This document shows positions 34,766-44,021 of a stretch of 64,000 nt of DNA, piece after piece; position 1 is the first letter of the stretch; the number at the start of each line of letters is the position of its first letter. The translations under genes and the position numbers were made by a program. Under the pieces are notes generated by a model. That model was not told where the DNA came from, did not search any database, and saw only the letters and a program-made list of their open reading frames with translations. This stretch comes from Brevibacillus ruminantium (lineage in GTDB: Bacteria; Bacillota; Bacilli; Brevibacillales; Brevibacillaceae). The stretch spans positions 5,295,001 through 5,359,000 of the forward strand of contig NZ_CP098755.1 in assembly GCF_023746555.1 (NCBI RefSeq), given 5' to 3'.

Positions 34766-35515
34766 CTACAGAATGCGGTGCAATAAGGATTGAATCTCTT
34801 GTTGGGCTGCCTGAAGCACCTGTAACACTCCCGGCACTTTCTCTCTCGGCATTCGATAGTCCGGACCGGCAATGGTCAACGACGCCACCACCTGTCTGTC
34901 TTGGGCAAATAAAGGGACGGCAATCCCGAAAACACTGTCCGTATACTCGCCTACGGAATACGCCCAGCCATCCTGCCTGATTTGGGAAAGCTGTTGCAAC
35001 AGCTTGTCCTTCTCCCGGACCGTGTGCCCTGTTCTCGGCAGCAGACCTCTGTCGAGAATGGCAGCCTGCGTACTCGATGGCAAATACGCCATGATGACTT
35101 TGTTGGATGCACCGGCGTGCAGCACGGTCCTGCTGCCTACGGACAACGCGTATTTGACAGGCTGTCTGCTTTCCGCAATATCCAGACAGATGCCTTCTTC
35201 ACCGTCCAGCCAGGTCAGAAAAACGGATTCATTCGTTTCTTCCACAACCTTTTTCATGACCGGATGAATCAACTGCGTAATATCCAGATTGTCCCTGAGT
35301 ATGGAGGCGTACTCCAAAAAGGCATACCCTAGCTCGTACTTGTTTGTCTTTGCCTCTTTTTTGATAAATCCATAGCGTTCAAATGTGGCCAGCATCCGAT
35401 ATACTGCGGTATGACTGATATTCATTTCCTTGGCCAGTTCTCGAACGCCCCATTGCCGTTTTTCCCGGGTAAAGTATTTGAGCAATTCTAGTGAGTTATC
35501 CAGTGTTTTTAGCAT
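34766..35515 (-). CDS. IclR-family transcriptional regulator
   Basis: This 249-residue regulator has an N-terminal winged helix (NSLELLKYFTREKRQWGVRELAKEMNISHTAVYRMLATFERYGF) and a C-terminal IclR effector domain (SRTVLHAGASNKVIMAYLP and SVGEYTDSVFGIAVPLF). ATG 35515 follows AAGGTGGAG. As first gene of the operon, ahead of the OPT transporter, it probably controls that operon and itself in response to a pathway metabolite. Confidence 0.9.
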   Translation of the reverse strand: MLKTLDNSLELLKYFTREKRQWGVRELAKEMNISHTAVYRMLATFERYGFIKKEAKTNKYELGYAFLEYASILRDNLDITQLIHPVMKKVVEETNESVFLTWLDGEEGICLDIAESRQPVKYALSVGSRTVLHAGASNKVIMAYLPSSTQAAILDRGLLPRTGHTVREKDKLLQQLSQIRQDGWAYSVGEYTDSVFGIAVPLFAQDRQVVASLTIAGPDYRMPREKVPGVLQVLQAAQQEIQSLLHRIL

Positions 35516-35698
35516 GCTTCTCCACCTTATCTGTGAAAAACGGCCATGGCCGCTTTGTTTCTCATTTCGAACCACTGGTTCTCTTTTGGTACATAAAAAA
35601 ATGTGAAACATCACTTCGGACCTCAGTCCCTGATGGCATCACCTGCCTCGATTTGTCGAATTATTTTTGATTGTTAAGTTAATTCCCACTATAACAAA

Positions 35699-35738
35699 AA
35701 CGGGTCTTTTCCCCCTATGGGAAGAGACCCAAAAGAAA
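35699..35738 (-). terminator. Terminator after the PucR-family gene
   Basis: GGGTCTCTTCCC pairs with GGGGAAAAGACCC around a short loop, with a T run on the minus strand. It separates the pucR-like gene from the iclR-OPT operon. Confidence 0.85.
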
Positions 35739-35758
35739 GCGCTTATTTTTAGGCGGCG

Positions 35759-37312
35759 TCACAAACCCTCCGCGTCCGATGCCAAGCCCCTCAGCTTCCA
35801 GGCACGCATGACCAGATCCAGCCTGAAGCGTGTCTCGGCATCATGCAAATTGACTCCCAGGATTTCTGTAATTCGCTCCAGCCGGTACAAAACCGAATTG
35901 CGATGGATAAACAGCTCTTCCCCCACCTTTTTGGTTTGACCGCCTGTCCGCAAAAAGGACTCCAAAGTCGCCAAAAGCTCGGTTCCGAACTCCTGATCAT
36001 ACGCGACCAGGGGGACGATAAATCTGCGGGACAAAGACACGAGCGATGGATGATCTCTCGTCTGTTCGAGCAGATCCTCTACCAGAATATCTTCGAAATG
36101 AACCACCGACTGCGCAGGATGAATCAGACTGCCTATCTGCAGTGCCCGTTTCGCTTCCCGGTAGCTGAGACGCAGATCCTCCAGTTTTTCATGGATGCAT
36201 CCCAGACCGCAGCGCCATTCTTTGTAAACGTCCTGCTCCATGGTGCCGCCGATCCAGTTTTCCAGATAGTGTTTGGCCTCTTCCCTCTGTCCGGCGACAT
36301 CCGTTTGCGTCGTTGCACAGATAACCGCTAACTGATCGTTAATCAACACACCTTTTCGATACGGTTTCTCTCCTTGGTTGATCTTGTTCAATAAGGTCAG
36401 CAGCAGCTCTTCTTTCTTCTGCTGGTCCAAATTCGGATCACTCAAAGCAATCATCATCACGTATTGCTGGCCAACGTGCGGGATGCCAACCTGTTTGGCC
36501 CGATAACGCAGCAATTCCTCCTGACCGGCTGTTCCGGATAACAGCTCTACCAGAAAAGACTCCTGTTCCCGTTCCCGCTGCAACTGGAGAGATTGGCGTA
36601 TCGTAAATTCTATCGCCAATACCGTCACGGCCTGATCCAGACACATCTGGCCGAATCGGTCCTGCTGATCGACAATTCGGGTCAGCGCCACGTAGCCGAC
36701 CGCTCGGTTGTTCACCTGAATTGGCCGTTTGTCTGCGATTCTCTCGGCGGTAAAATGTGCGGTACTGTTTACCACCTCACCCTCTGTATTCAGCACCGCC
36801 ACTTCCCCATGCAGGAGTTTTCCGAGCAGCACGACCAGCTCGGGCGTACGCCGGTTCAGCACCATATGGGTAAACTGCTGATTTATTTCATGGACGCCAC
36901 GCATCACGGCGAGTTGACGATTCAGGATGTTTTCCATCACGGAATGCGTGAGATCAATATAGGGAATTTCGGCCGGAATATCGATGAGCGGGATACGGTA
37001 CAGATCACTTTTCCGCAAAGCCTCTTCCGGAATCTCCTGCAGAAAGCGTTTGGTCTTGATCGCGATGGCCGATCCTCCGACCCGGTGCATCTCCTCCAGC
37101 AAACGGCTGAGCAAAAAGGGCTCATCGCGCAGAGCATAGCCTGTTGTGATGATTAACTCATGGGGACGCAGCCATCCGGTCAGATCGGGGATTTCCATGC
37201 TGTCCACGTAATAGATTTCATTTTTCATGCCCTCGATCCCCGCCATGATTTTGGCGCCTTGAAAAGCGGGCAGATGCATTAACTGTTCGACGGTTAACGG
37301 ATCATTCGCCAC
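35759..37312 (-). CDS. PucR-family transcriptional regulator
   Basis: This 517-residue activator-type regulator has an N-terminal PucR sensor domain (VEQLMHLPAFQGAKIMAG, then LRPHELIITTGYAL), a central GGDEF-like region and a C-terminal helix-turn-helix (TKKVGEELFIHRNSVLYRLERITEILGV). Bacillus PucR controls purine catabolism; other members control amino-acid or aromatic catabolism. The GTG start at 37312 follows AAGGGGG. It is monocistronic and lies between the iclR-OPT operon and the eut operon, so its targets may be either, or the purine genes at 24-29 kb. Confidence 0.9.
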   Translation of the reverse strand: MANDPLTVEQLMHLPAFQGAKIMAGIEGMKNEIYYVDSMEIPDLTGWLRPHELIITTGYALRDEPFLLSRLLEEMHRVGGSAIAIKTKRFLQEIPEEALRKSDLYRIPLIDIPAEIPYIDLTHSVMENILNRQLAVMRGVHEINQQFTHMVLNRRTPELVVLLGKLLHGEVAVLNTEGEVVNSTAHFTAERIADKRPIQVNNRAVGYVALTRIVDQQDRFGQMCLDQAVTVLAIEFTIRQSLQLQREREQESFLVELLSGTAGQEELLRYRAKQVGIPHVGQQYVMMIALSDPNLDQQKKEELLLTLLNKINQGEKPYRKGVLINDQLAVICATTQTDVAGQREEAKHYLENWIGGTMEQDVYKEWRCGLGCIHEKLEDLRLSYREAKRALQIGSLIHPAQSVVHFEDILVEDLLEQTRDHPSLVSLSRRFIVPLVAYDQEFGTELLATLESFLRTGGQTKKVGEELFIHRNSVLYRLERITEILGVNLHDAETRFRLDLVMRAWKLRGLASDAEGL

Positions 37313-37371
37313 GTTTGCCGCCCCCTTCGCTCATTTTTCTTGCTACCATCATACCCTTTTTTGGCAGAAGT

Positions 37372-37407
37372 GAAAAAAGACCGTCCGGGCATATTCCCGA
37401 ACGGTCT
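37372..37407 (-). terminator. Terminator of the eut operon
   Basis: GACCGTTCGGGA pairs with CCCGGACGGTC on the minus strand and is followed by six T, just after eutC. Confidence 0.92.
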
Positions 37408-37416
37408 TGTCACCAC

Positions 37417-38448
37417 TCATAAAACCAGCTTCACGCCGCTTGCTTTTTGCTCCAGCATTTTGCTCAGTATCGTTCCGATATGGGCGCCAGCCTCTACGGG
37501 GGATGTCCCCTGCCGATGGATATTGGAGATGACAGTGCGCTCCGATTCCACCATCCCTTTGCGCGGGCGATAGCACATGTAGGCGCTCATCGAGTGGGCC
37601 GTTACCAAGCCGGGACGCTCCCCGATCAGAAGCACCAGCACCTCGGGCTGCAGGATTTCTCCGATGTGATCCATGCTGGCCACCCGTCCCCCTTTGACAA
37701 AGAAGGGCGTCCCCCAGCTGAGGCCGTAGCTTTTCAAAGAATCATAGAGGGAGGGCAGTACATCCCGCAGGTTGGCATCGACAGCACTGGCACTCAGTCC
37801 GTCCGAGACGATGATTTGCACCTGCGGGCGCTTCTGGCAGCGCTCCTCGATCAGCCTTACCCCTTCCTCGTTGATGATGCGTCCCATGTCAGGCCGCTTG
37901 AGGTAATTTTCGATGTTATCGTACTGGGTCTCTACCGAGAACAACGAGAACGCTTCCAGAATCGCTTGATCGACCTCGCCATACACAGCATCCACAGCAG
38001 CCGCATGATCGCGGCGAAGCTGAAGCATGGTTTTGGTCAACGGACGGACGCCAGTCCTCCATACCCCGATCCGGGCGGGTGTGCTCTCGAGCAGCTCCTG
38101 CAAGCCTTCCTGCCATTTCGGGTGAGGGATCTGTGCGCGCGAGGCTGATGCGTCAGCCGTAAGCGGCGTTTGTACCGCTTCGATCGAAGAACTTTCCGCC
38201 GTGCTTTCTGCTTGGCTTGGGAATTGTCGTTCAGCGTCGCTTTCCGTTTTGCCTTCTGCTTTGTGTTCCGCGTTACTTTCCGCCACACTTTCGGCCCTGC
38301 TCCCCGCTTTCGTTCCCGTTTTCCTTTCAGCGCCCGCCGGATTGATCGCCGATCCCTGAGCTGCGGACGCATTCCCGCTCATTTCGCCCAGCCTTTTTTC
38401 CAGTTGTGCCAGGACCTGATCGACCAGGTAATCTAGCTGTTGTCCCAT
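37417..38448 (-). CDS. eutC: Ethanolamine ammonia-lyase small subunit
   Basis: EutC forms with EutB the adenosylcobalamin-dependent lyase that splits ethanolamine to acetaldehyde and ammonia inside the microcompartment. The catalytic part starts near residue 110 (ARIGVWRTGVRPLTKTMLQLRRDHAAA), with VQIIVSDGLSASAV and GLVTAHSMSAYMCYRPRKGM conserved. Residues 1-20 look like an amphipathic cargo-targeting helix (QLDYLVDQVLAQLEKRL). Between them is an unusual charged low-complexity linker of about 85 residues rich in A-E-S triplets. Start follows GGGAGGG. It is the last gene of the operon. Confidence 0.95.
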   Translation of the reverse strand: MGQQLDYLVDQVLAQLEKRLGEMSGNASAAQGSAINPAGAERKTGTKAGSRAESVAESNAEHKAEGKTESDAERQFPSQAESTAESSSIEAVQTPLTADASASRAQIPHPKWQEGLQELLESTPARIGVWRTGVRPLTKTMLQLRRDHAAAVDAVYGEVDQAILEAFSLFSVETQYDNIENYLKRPDMGRIINEEGVRLIEERCQKRPQVQIIVSDGLSASAVDANLRDVLPSLYDSLKSYGLSWGTPFFVKGGRVASMDHIGEILQPEVLVLLIGERPGLVTAHSMSAYMCYRPRKGMVESERTVISNIHRQGTSPVEAGAHIGTILSKMLEQKASGVKLVL

Positions 38449-38466
38449 CCTTCTTTCCCTCCCTTC

Positions 38467-39828
38467 CTACATAAAAATCGTAGGGTCGCCCGCGAGCGAA
38501 GTCAGTTTGCCGTTTTCCATGATCCCCATTTTTTCCAGCCAGCTTTCAAACGCGGGAGCTGGTCTCAATCCAAGCACCTCTCGGAAAGCTGCGATGTCGT
38601 GAAAGCTCGTGGACTGGTAGTTCAGCATGACATCATCTGCCATCGCCACCCCGATCACAAAGTTGACACCCGCCGCTGCCAAGAGAATCCCGAGATTGTC
38701 CATGTCATTTTGATCGACCTTCATATGATTGGTATAGCAGACGTCACAGCCCATCGGCAGGCCGTGCAATTTCCCCATATAGTGATCCTCCAGACCGGCG
38801 CGGATCACCTGTTTGCTGTCATACAAGTACTCCGGACCGATAAAGCCAACCACGGTATTGACGATAAACGGGTTGTATTTTCGGGCCAAACCGTAGCAGC
38901 GCGCCTCCAGCGTCACCTGATCTATGTCAAAATGAGCTTCGGAGGAAAGCTCCGATCCCTGTCCCGTCTCAAAGTACCAGAAGTTCGGTCCTGTCGAGGT
39001 GCCTTCACGACGCATCAGGTCGTCAGCTTCATCGAGCAAATCCACATCGATCCCGAAGGCGCGGTTGCCTTTTTCCGATCCGGCCAAACTCTGGAACATC
39101 AGATCGGCCGGTCCTCCCTGGCGAATCGCCCGCATCTGCGTCGTGACATGCGCCAGGACACAGTTTTGCGTGGGAATGCTCCATTTCTGCATCACATCTT
39201 TTGTCATTTCCAAAATGTCTTTTACGCTGTCCGCTGTATCGATAACCGGATTGATGCCAATGACTGCATCGCCAATCCCGTAGCTGAGTCCCTCGTAGAT
39301 TGCCGCTTTGATGCCTTGCACGTTGTCGGCCGGATGGTTGGGCTGGACCCGGGCTGCCAGCACGCCCGGCTGGCCGATCGCGATGTTGCAATGCGTAATG
39401 TTTCGGATCTTGGCCGCGGCCGTGATCAAATCCAGATTGGACATCAGCTTGGCCGTCGCGGCGATCATCTCACTGGTCAGCCCGCGGCTGAGGCGCCTGA
39501 TCCCACTCTCTCCTGTCTGATGGCTCAGAATGTATTCACGCAGCTCGGCTACGCTCCAGTTTTTGATTTCGTTGTAGATCTTCTCATTGATGCCTTCTTC
39601 AATCACCCGCGAGACTTCGTCTTCCTCGGGAGAAAGCAGCGGATTGTTGCGAATGTCCGCCAGCGTCAGATCAGCCAGCACCTGTTTGGCAGCTATCCGC
39701 TCCCGGGCATCCTGCGCGGCGATGCCCGCCAGCTGGTCCCCTGATTTCTCTTCATTTGCCTTGGCGAAAATCTCTTTGACGCTGCCAAATTGATAGGTTT
39801 GCCCCAGAACGGTTGTTTTTGTCAGCAT
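38467..39828 (-). CDS. eutB: Ethanolamine ammonia-lyase large subunit
   Basis: EutB carries the substrate site in a TIM barrel and most of the cobalamin contacts. The 453-residue length matches the family; conserved pieces include YGIGDAVIGINPVIDTADSV, FWYFETGQGSELSSEAHF and GLPMGCDVCYTNHMKVDQNDMD. The ATG follows AAGGGGGG. EutC lies 18 bp downstream and EutA 2 bp upstream, so lyase and reactivase are made together. Confidence 0.97.
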   Translation of the reverse strand: MLTKTTVLGQTYQFGSVKEIFAKANEEKSGDQLAGIAAQDARERIAAKQVLADLTLADIRNNPLLSPEEDEVSRVIEEGINEKIYNEIKNWSVAELREYILSHQTGESGIRRLSRGLTSEMIAATAKLMSNLDLITAAAKIRNITHCNIAIGQPGVLAARVQPNHPADNVQGIKAAIYEGLSYGIGDAVIGINPVIDTADSVKDILEMTKDVMQKWSIPTQNCVLAHVTTQMRAIRQGGPADLMFQSLAGSEKGNRAFGIDVDLLDEADDLMRREGTSTGPNFWYFETGQGSELSSEAHFDIDQVTLEARCYGLARKYNPFIVNTVVGFIGPEYLYDSKQVIRAGLEDHYMGKLHGLPMGCDVCYTNHMKVDQNDMDNLGILLAAAGVNFVIGVAMADDVMLNYQSTSFHDIAAFREVLGLRPAPAFESWLEKMGIMENGKLTSLAGDPTIFM

Positions 39829-39830
39829 GG

Positions 39831-41303
39831 TTACCCCCCTTTTTGCGGCGCTTCATCAAATGCCAGCGTTTTGACGATCACCGGGATGATGCTCCCGGAA
39901 ACAGGCTCTCCCAGATCGATATAATCGCCGTATTCGACGCGAACCTGATCGATGCAGATGATTTCCGGCAAGCCCTGGCAGCGCAGAGCCAGCGCCTGAC
40001 CGAGAGCTTTGGCCATATCCGTCTCGCAAATGACGATCATGATGCGACTCTCCGCAAATTTCTGTTTGTACTGCTGGGACAGCTTCTCCGCGATGGTCTG
40101 CAGCAAAGCGTAAGAACAATAGCTGATGCCTGAAAGAGCGAGGGCAAATGGACTGCCTGTCGTCTTCTCAAACAATCGCTGTCCCAGAGCGTATATATTT
40201 TCAATCTCACCGCAAAGCTGCTGCGGATCAGACAGTTGCTTTTCCGTAAGCTCCAGCTTCAAGATCGGCACATTGCGAAGCGGCAGCAGCTCCGGCTTGA
40301 TGTGAACAGTGGAGCCGCTGATCTCCGTACTTTGCATGCCGGCCCCGATCACAGTGGCCCGCACGGTTTGTTCCGGATCGATCCAGTTCACCGGGTAATT
40401 TCCGGCCTCCCGCTCCCGCTTCAGGGCGTACGCCAGCATCGGCCCAAAGTCACCGTAGCGGCACGCCTCGCGGATGGTCTTTGGTTCGGGTGATGCCATG
40501 AGCTGACCGACCCCGCCCGAGATGGAAAGCTCATCCGGTGTCATTCCCTCGGGCAGCGGTGCTCCCAGCACCAGAAGTCCTGACAAGCTCCGTTCCCTGC
40601 CGCTGAGATAGTCCAGCATGCTGCGGGCCATCTGCGTGGAAAAATCACGCAGTCGTTCATTGGTGAGCTGCTCGCCCGCGGCGATTGATACCCCCTTTGC
40701 CTGCATCCACGCCTGAATATGTGGGGAAACATACTGCACCTCCCCCTGTTCACTCAGACGAACCAAACGGCCGCCGACATGAAAGGTGACGGTGGCCACA
40801 GCCTTGCCCCGGTAAAAGAGAGCAGCGTTGGCTGTCCCGCCTCCGATGTCGACGTTGGCAATCCTCCCCTGGATGGCGACCGAGCGTTTTTCTGCTCCTG
40901 CGCCTTTGCCTGCCAACACGCCTTCCAGATCGGCTCCGGCAGTAGCGACGACAAAGTCGCCGGACTTTTCAGCCAACAGGTGCAGAATATGCTGGGCATT
41001 CTTTTTGCTTGCGGTTTCTCCTGTAATAATCACCGCACCCGATTTAATCTCGCCCAGGCTGATCTGCGCCTGCTCATACTCTCTTTGCATGATCGCCCCG
41101 ATTCCGTCTGCGTCAATCTCGTCCCAGCCGCGCAGCGGAGTGGTGTGAACGGGGCTTGCGTACAGCAATTGGCGCTCCACGATCTGATAGCGGGGAAGCG
41201 AAAATGTACTGGACATCCTCCCCAGCCTGAGCCGACTCACGATCATCTTTGTCGTGCTCGTCCCGACGTCTATTCCCACGCTTTGGATCCATTGTTCATC
41301 CAT
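39831..41303 (-). CDS. eutA: Ethanolamine ammonia-lyase reactivating factor
   Basis: EutA is an ATP-dependent chaperone that removes damaged cobalamin from EutBC. The actin/Hsp70-like ATPase opening VGIDVGTSTTKMIVSRL is seen, with IANVDIGGGTANAALFYRG as the second phosphate loop. About 490 residues. Start ATG 41303 (or 41306) follows AAGGAGG; the longer frame runs into the attenuator region. An attenuator with an ANTAR-type hairpin lies between eutV and this gene, so eutABC are controlled separately from the shell genes. Confidence 0.93.
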   Translation of the reverse strand: MDEQWIQSVGIDVGTSTTKMIVSRLRLGRMSSTFSLPRYQIVERQLLYASPVHTTPLRGWDEIDADGIGAIMQREYEQAQISLGEIKSGAVIITGETASKKNAQHILHLLAEKSGDFVVATAGADLEGVLAGKGAGAEKRSVAIQGRIANVDIGGGTANAALFYRGKAVATVTFHVGGRLVRLSEQGEVQYVSPHIQAWMQAKGVSIAAGEQLTNERLRDFSTQMARSMLDYLSGRERSLSGLLVLGAPLPEGMTPDELSISGGVGQLMASPEPKTIREACRYGDFGPMLAYALKREREAGNYPVNWIDPEQTVRATVIGAGMQSTEISGSTVHIKPELLPLRNVPILKLELTEKQLSDPQQLCGEIENIYALGQRLFEKTTGSPFALALSGISYCSYALLQTIAEKLSQQYKQKFAESRIMIVICETDMAKALGQALALRCQGLPEIICIDQVRVEYGDYIDLGEPVSGSIIPVIVKTLAFDEAPQKGG

Positions 41304-41352
41304 CATGAACCTCCTTGAAAGCAGTGGCATACGAAGAAAGCAGTCGCATACG

Positions 41353-41475
41353 AAAAAAAGACGCTTGGAAATCACCGGATGGAGAGTAGAATCCGGCTGA
41401 TTGTCAAAGCGCCTTTGCTTTGTGATTCATTTGGCCAAAGAGACGATTGCAATAAGAGAGCTTGCCCTTTGCTCT
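41353..41475 (-). promoter_or_regulatory. Attenuator between eutV and eutA: terminator plus ANTAR-type hairpin
   Basis: On the minus strand the hairpin CAAAGC-AAAGGC-GCTTTG (41405-41422) has a six-base loop with A at position 1 and G at 4, as in EutV binding sites. Its 3' arm overlaps GGCGCTTTGA, which pairs with TCCAAGCGTC (41360-41369) around an inner stem, followed by seven T: a strong terminator. A second possible hairpin, AGAGC-AAAGGGCAA-GCTCT (41457-41475), overlaps the eutV stop. Hairpin and terminator exclude each other, the known EutV antitermination layout. Confidence 0.7.
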
Positions 41476-42064
41476 ACACAGACGGAGAGTACACCTGGTT
41501 GCCGGAGAGAATATCCTCCGCCAGCTTGACCAGGGGCATGCGACGCTGCATGCTGATACGCTGCATCCATTTGTAGGCGACCTCTTCCTCAAGAGCGTGG
41601 TGGTTCATGATGAGCCCTTTCGCCTTCTCGATGGTTTTGCGATCCTCCATCTTCTGTTTGATTTCATGAATGTCTTTTTTGAGTGCCGCTACTTTTTCCT
41701 TTTGGCTCAATGCAATCTCCACAGCCGGGATGAGGTCTTCTTCAGAGACCGGTTTGACCAGGTAGGCCGTCACTCCTGCTTTGCGGGCATCCCGGACCAG
41801 CTCCCGCTGACTGTACGCCGTGAGCAGCAGAATCGAACAGTCTGAAAAGGAACGAATGATATTGGTCGCCTTGATACCATTGAGGACGGGCATTTTCACA
41901 TCCATGATGATCAGATCCGGCTTGTGCCGATGGGCTTGCGCTACGGCCTCTTCCCCATTCTTGGCTTCCGCCACGACCAGATACCCTTCCCCCTCCAGCA
42001 TTTCCCGCAAATCCATGCGAATAATGGGTTCATCGTCAACGAGCAAAATTTTCGGCTGTGTCAT
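41474..42064 (-). CDS. eutV: ANTAR-domain response regulator
   Basis: EutV is an RNA-binding antiterminator activated by phosphorylation. The receiver domain has the acidic pair DDEP, phosphorylated Asp in IIMDVKMP and Lys in YLVKP. A coiled-coil follows, then an ANTAR domain near residues 130-185 (DRKTIEKAKGLIMNHHALEEEVAYKWMQRISMQRRM). ATG 42064 lies nine bases after AAGGGAG. It overlaps the end of eutW by 29 bp, so kinase and regulator are coupled. Confidence 0.95.
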   Translation of the reverse strand: MTQPKILLVDDEPIIRMDLREMLEGEGYLVVAEAKNGEEAVAQAHRHKPDLIIMDVKMPVLNGIKATNIIRSFSDCSILLLTAYSQRELVRDARKAGVTAYLVKPVSEEDLIPAVEIALSQKEKVAALKKDIHEIKQKMEDRKTIEKAKGLIMNHHALEEEVAYKWMQRISMQRRMPLVKLAEDILSGNQVYSPSV

Positions 42065-43499
42065 CCTGTTCATCTCCCTTATGCAGCGGATAGAGAATCG
42101 TCACCTCTGTTCCATTGCCCGAGTTCCTGAAATGAATGCTTCCCTCCAGATCTTCCTTGACCAGCGTGTCCACGATTTTCAGCCCCAAATGGCCTTTTTT
42201 CAGGAATTGTTCCGTTTCATCGATGCCGATGCCGTCATCGGTTACGGACAGGCTGACAAAATCGTCCTTGGGAACAAGCGATACGATGATATTTCCTTGC
42301 TGTCGATCCCGAAATCCATGAATCATGCAGTTCTGAATCAGCTCCGTCACAATCAAGGCAAAAGAGGTGGCCTTGCTGGACGGCAAAAACACGGATTCCC
42401 CCGTAATGCTTACTTGTATGTCCTGCTCGGAACGCCTCATCGACGAGACGATTGTTTTCGCGATTTTGGTTAAGATATCTTGAAAATCGATTTGCTCCAG
42501 CCCGTCCTGGGCCAGATATTCATGAATAATCGCAATGCTGCTGATCCGGTTGATGCTTTCCCGGTATACCTTTTCAATCTCTGCTGATTGTGAGCGGCGC
42601 ATTTGCAGTCGCAGCAGACTGGAGATGGTTTGGAGATTGTTTTTCACTCGATGGTGGATCTCTTTGATGACCGCCGATTTGATCATCAGCTGCTTTTCCT
42701 TTTCCCGGATGTCAGAGATGTCTCGCAAAAGGACAATCCCCCCTCTGTCATCTGGTTTGTGCGCGACCAGCACCGCCTTCATCAGGAGAAAGATTTTGCC
42801 CCGCGACAGCTCCTCCTGGATAAAGCCGCCGCTCCGAACGAAGCTTTCCGGTGTGAGCAGCCAGGAAAAGATCCGCTCCACACTCTCCCCTTTTTCCGGG
42901 AGGGGATACCCGATTGACGATAACAGCTCAACCGCGCGGCGATTGGCGTATGTGACCTGCCCCTGTGCATCAAACAGAATCATGCCTTCGTGCAGCAGCG
43001 ACGAGATCGGCATGTCTGGTTCGGCAAACTGCATCAGGGTTTCACTGAGATGCTCGGTCGTCTCCTTCAGCAGTTCAACACTTCGCTCTTGCTCGACTTG
43101 CTTGGAGATATCCTGCTCCGTGATCAGCGTGCCGATGGTTTCCCCTTGCGCGTTGCAGATCGGCGTAACGCTTTGCCGCATCACGACCTGCTCCTGGGAA
43201 ACGCCTCGGGAGCCAATCACTGATTTGCCTGTGGTCAGACAGTACATGACAGCCGGTTCGTTGATCGCAGTAGCCAGTTGTCCCACGACCGAGCCTCTGT
43301 ACAGGGATTTGGCCGTTTGGGGAGAAGCCTGTGCTACGACCAGTGCCGAGCTGCGGTCTGCCGTCAGACAGTCGATGAACATATCCGCCTGATACAGGTT
43401 CGAAAAAATTTGCAGCTTGCCGGCCAAATCAGCCAAAATCTGAATCTCTTCCTCGCGCAATGTGGTTTTTGATTGACACAGCTCTTGTAAGGTTTGCAT
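42036..43499 (-). CDS. eutW: Ethanolamine-sensing histidine kinase
   Basis: This is a cytosolic sensor kinase of 487 residues with no membrane helix. The N-terminal domain (ILADLAGKLQIFSNLYQADMFIDCLT) is followed by a PAS domain near residues 165-270, and a HisKA_2-type core with EIHHRVKNNLQTISSLLRLQ (His phosphorylation) and ATP-lid motif VTDDGIGID. This is the kinase type that partners EutV, responding to ethanolamine. The gene is co-transcribed with eutP upstream after a 78-bp gap in which I see no regulatory structure. Confidence 0.93.
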   Translation of the reverse strand: MQTLQELCQSKTTLREEEIQILADLAGKLQIFSNLYQADMFIDCLTADRSSALVVAQASPQTAKSLYRGSVVGQLATAINEPAVMYCLTTGKSVIGSRGVSQEQVVMRQSVTPICNAQGETIGTLITEQDISKQVEQERSVELLKETTEHLSETLMQFAEPDMPISSLLHEGMILFDAQGQVTYANRRAVELLSSIGYPLPEKGESVERIFSWLLTPESFVRSGGFIQEELSRGKIFLLMKAVLVAHKPDDRGGIVLLRDISDIREKEKQLMIKSAVIKEIHHRVKNNLQTISSLLRLQMRRSQSAEIEKVYRESINRISSIAIIHEYLAQDGLEQIDFQDILTKIAKTIVSSMRRSEQDIQVSITGESVFLPSSKATSFALIVTELIQNCMIHGFRDRQQGNIIVSLVPKDDFVSLSVTDDGIGIDETEQFLKKGHLGLKIVDTLVKEDLEGSIHFRNSGNGTEVTILYPLHKGDEQDDTAENFAR

Positions 43500-43577
43500 C
43501 CAATCCCTCTTTATCGTCCGATAATAGGTACGAGTTTTTAAAATTTTCTCATAAAATTTCTTGGACGAAAAGGTGAA

Positions 43578-44021
43578 CTAGACAATCTCCATATTTTTCA
43601 AGTGCTCGATCAGCTCCGCAATGCCTTCCCGGGTAAAGGAGGAAGTGGCGAACACAGGCGCATCACCGAGTGACTGGCGAAGAAACCGTTCTGCTCGGGA
43701 CACATCGGCAGTGGAATGATCGATCTTGGTGATGACTCCGATGCACGGCTGGGGAAAACCTGTGGAAAACCCGGGCGGAAAGTAATTCCTCTCACGCGTA
43801 GCATCCTGTACCATCAGGATTGCTCCTGCCTCCAGCGACGTGGCCATCAGCGTCCGGTAATACATCGGATTTTCACTGTACTCACCCGGCGTGTCGATCA
43901 GCCAGTCACGATACTCCAAAGCCTGCGTTTTTCTCGCCGGCTGCTCATCGTTGAACAGCGCTTTGACCAGAGAAGACTTGCCTGCCTGAATCGCTCCGAT
44001 AATCATCACCCGTTTTTTCAT
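43578..44021 (-). CDS. eutP: EutP/PduV-type small GTPase-like protein
   Basis: This 147-residue P-loop protein has Walker [31 protein letters not shown] as the G3 region and TKIDH as the G4 motif. EutP has been reported to have acetate kinase activity and PduV to link compartments to the cytoskeleton, so the role is unsettled. Start overlaps the end of eutS by 4 bp (ATGA). Confidence 0.92.
   Translation of the reverse strand: MKKRVMIIGAIQAGKSSLVKALFNDEQPARKTQALEYRDWLIDTPGEYSENPMYYRTLMATSLEAGAILMVQDATRERNYFPPGFSTGFPQPCIGVITKIDHSTADVSRAERFLRQSLGDAPVFATSSFTREGIAELIEHLKNMEIV

Noticed and set aside
38440-39744. A 434-codon plus-strand frame opposite eutB
   Set aside because: It is a shadow of eutB, which is complete and clearly recognised.
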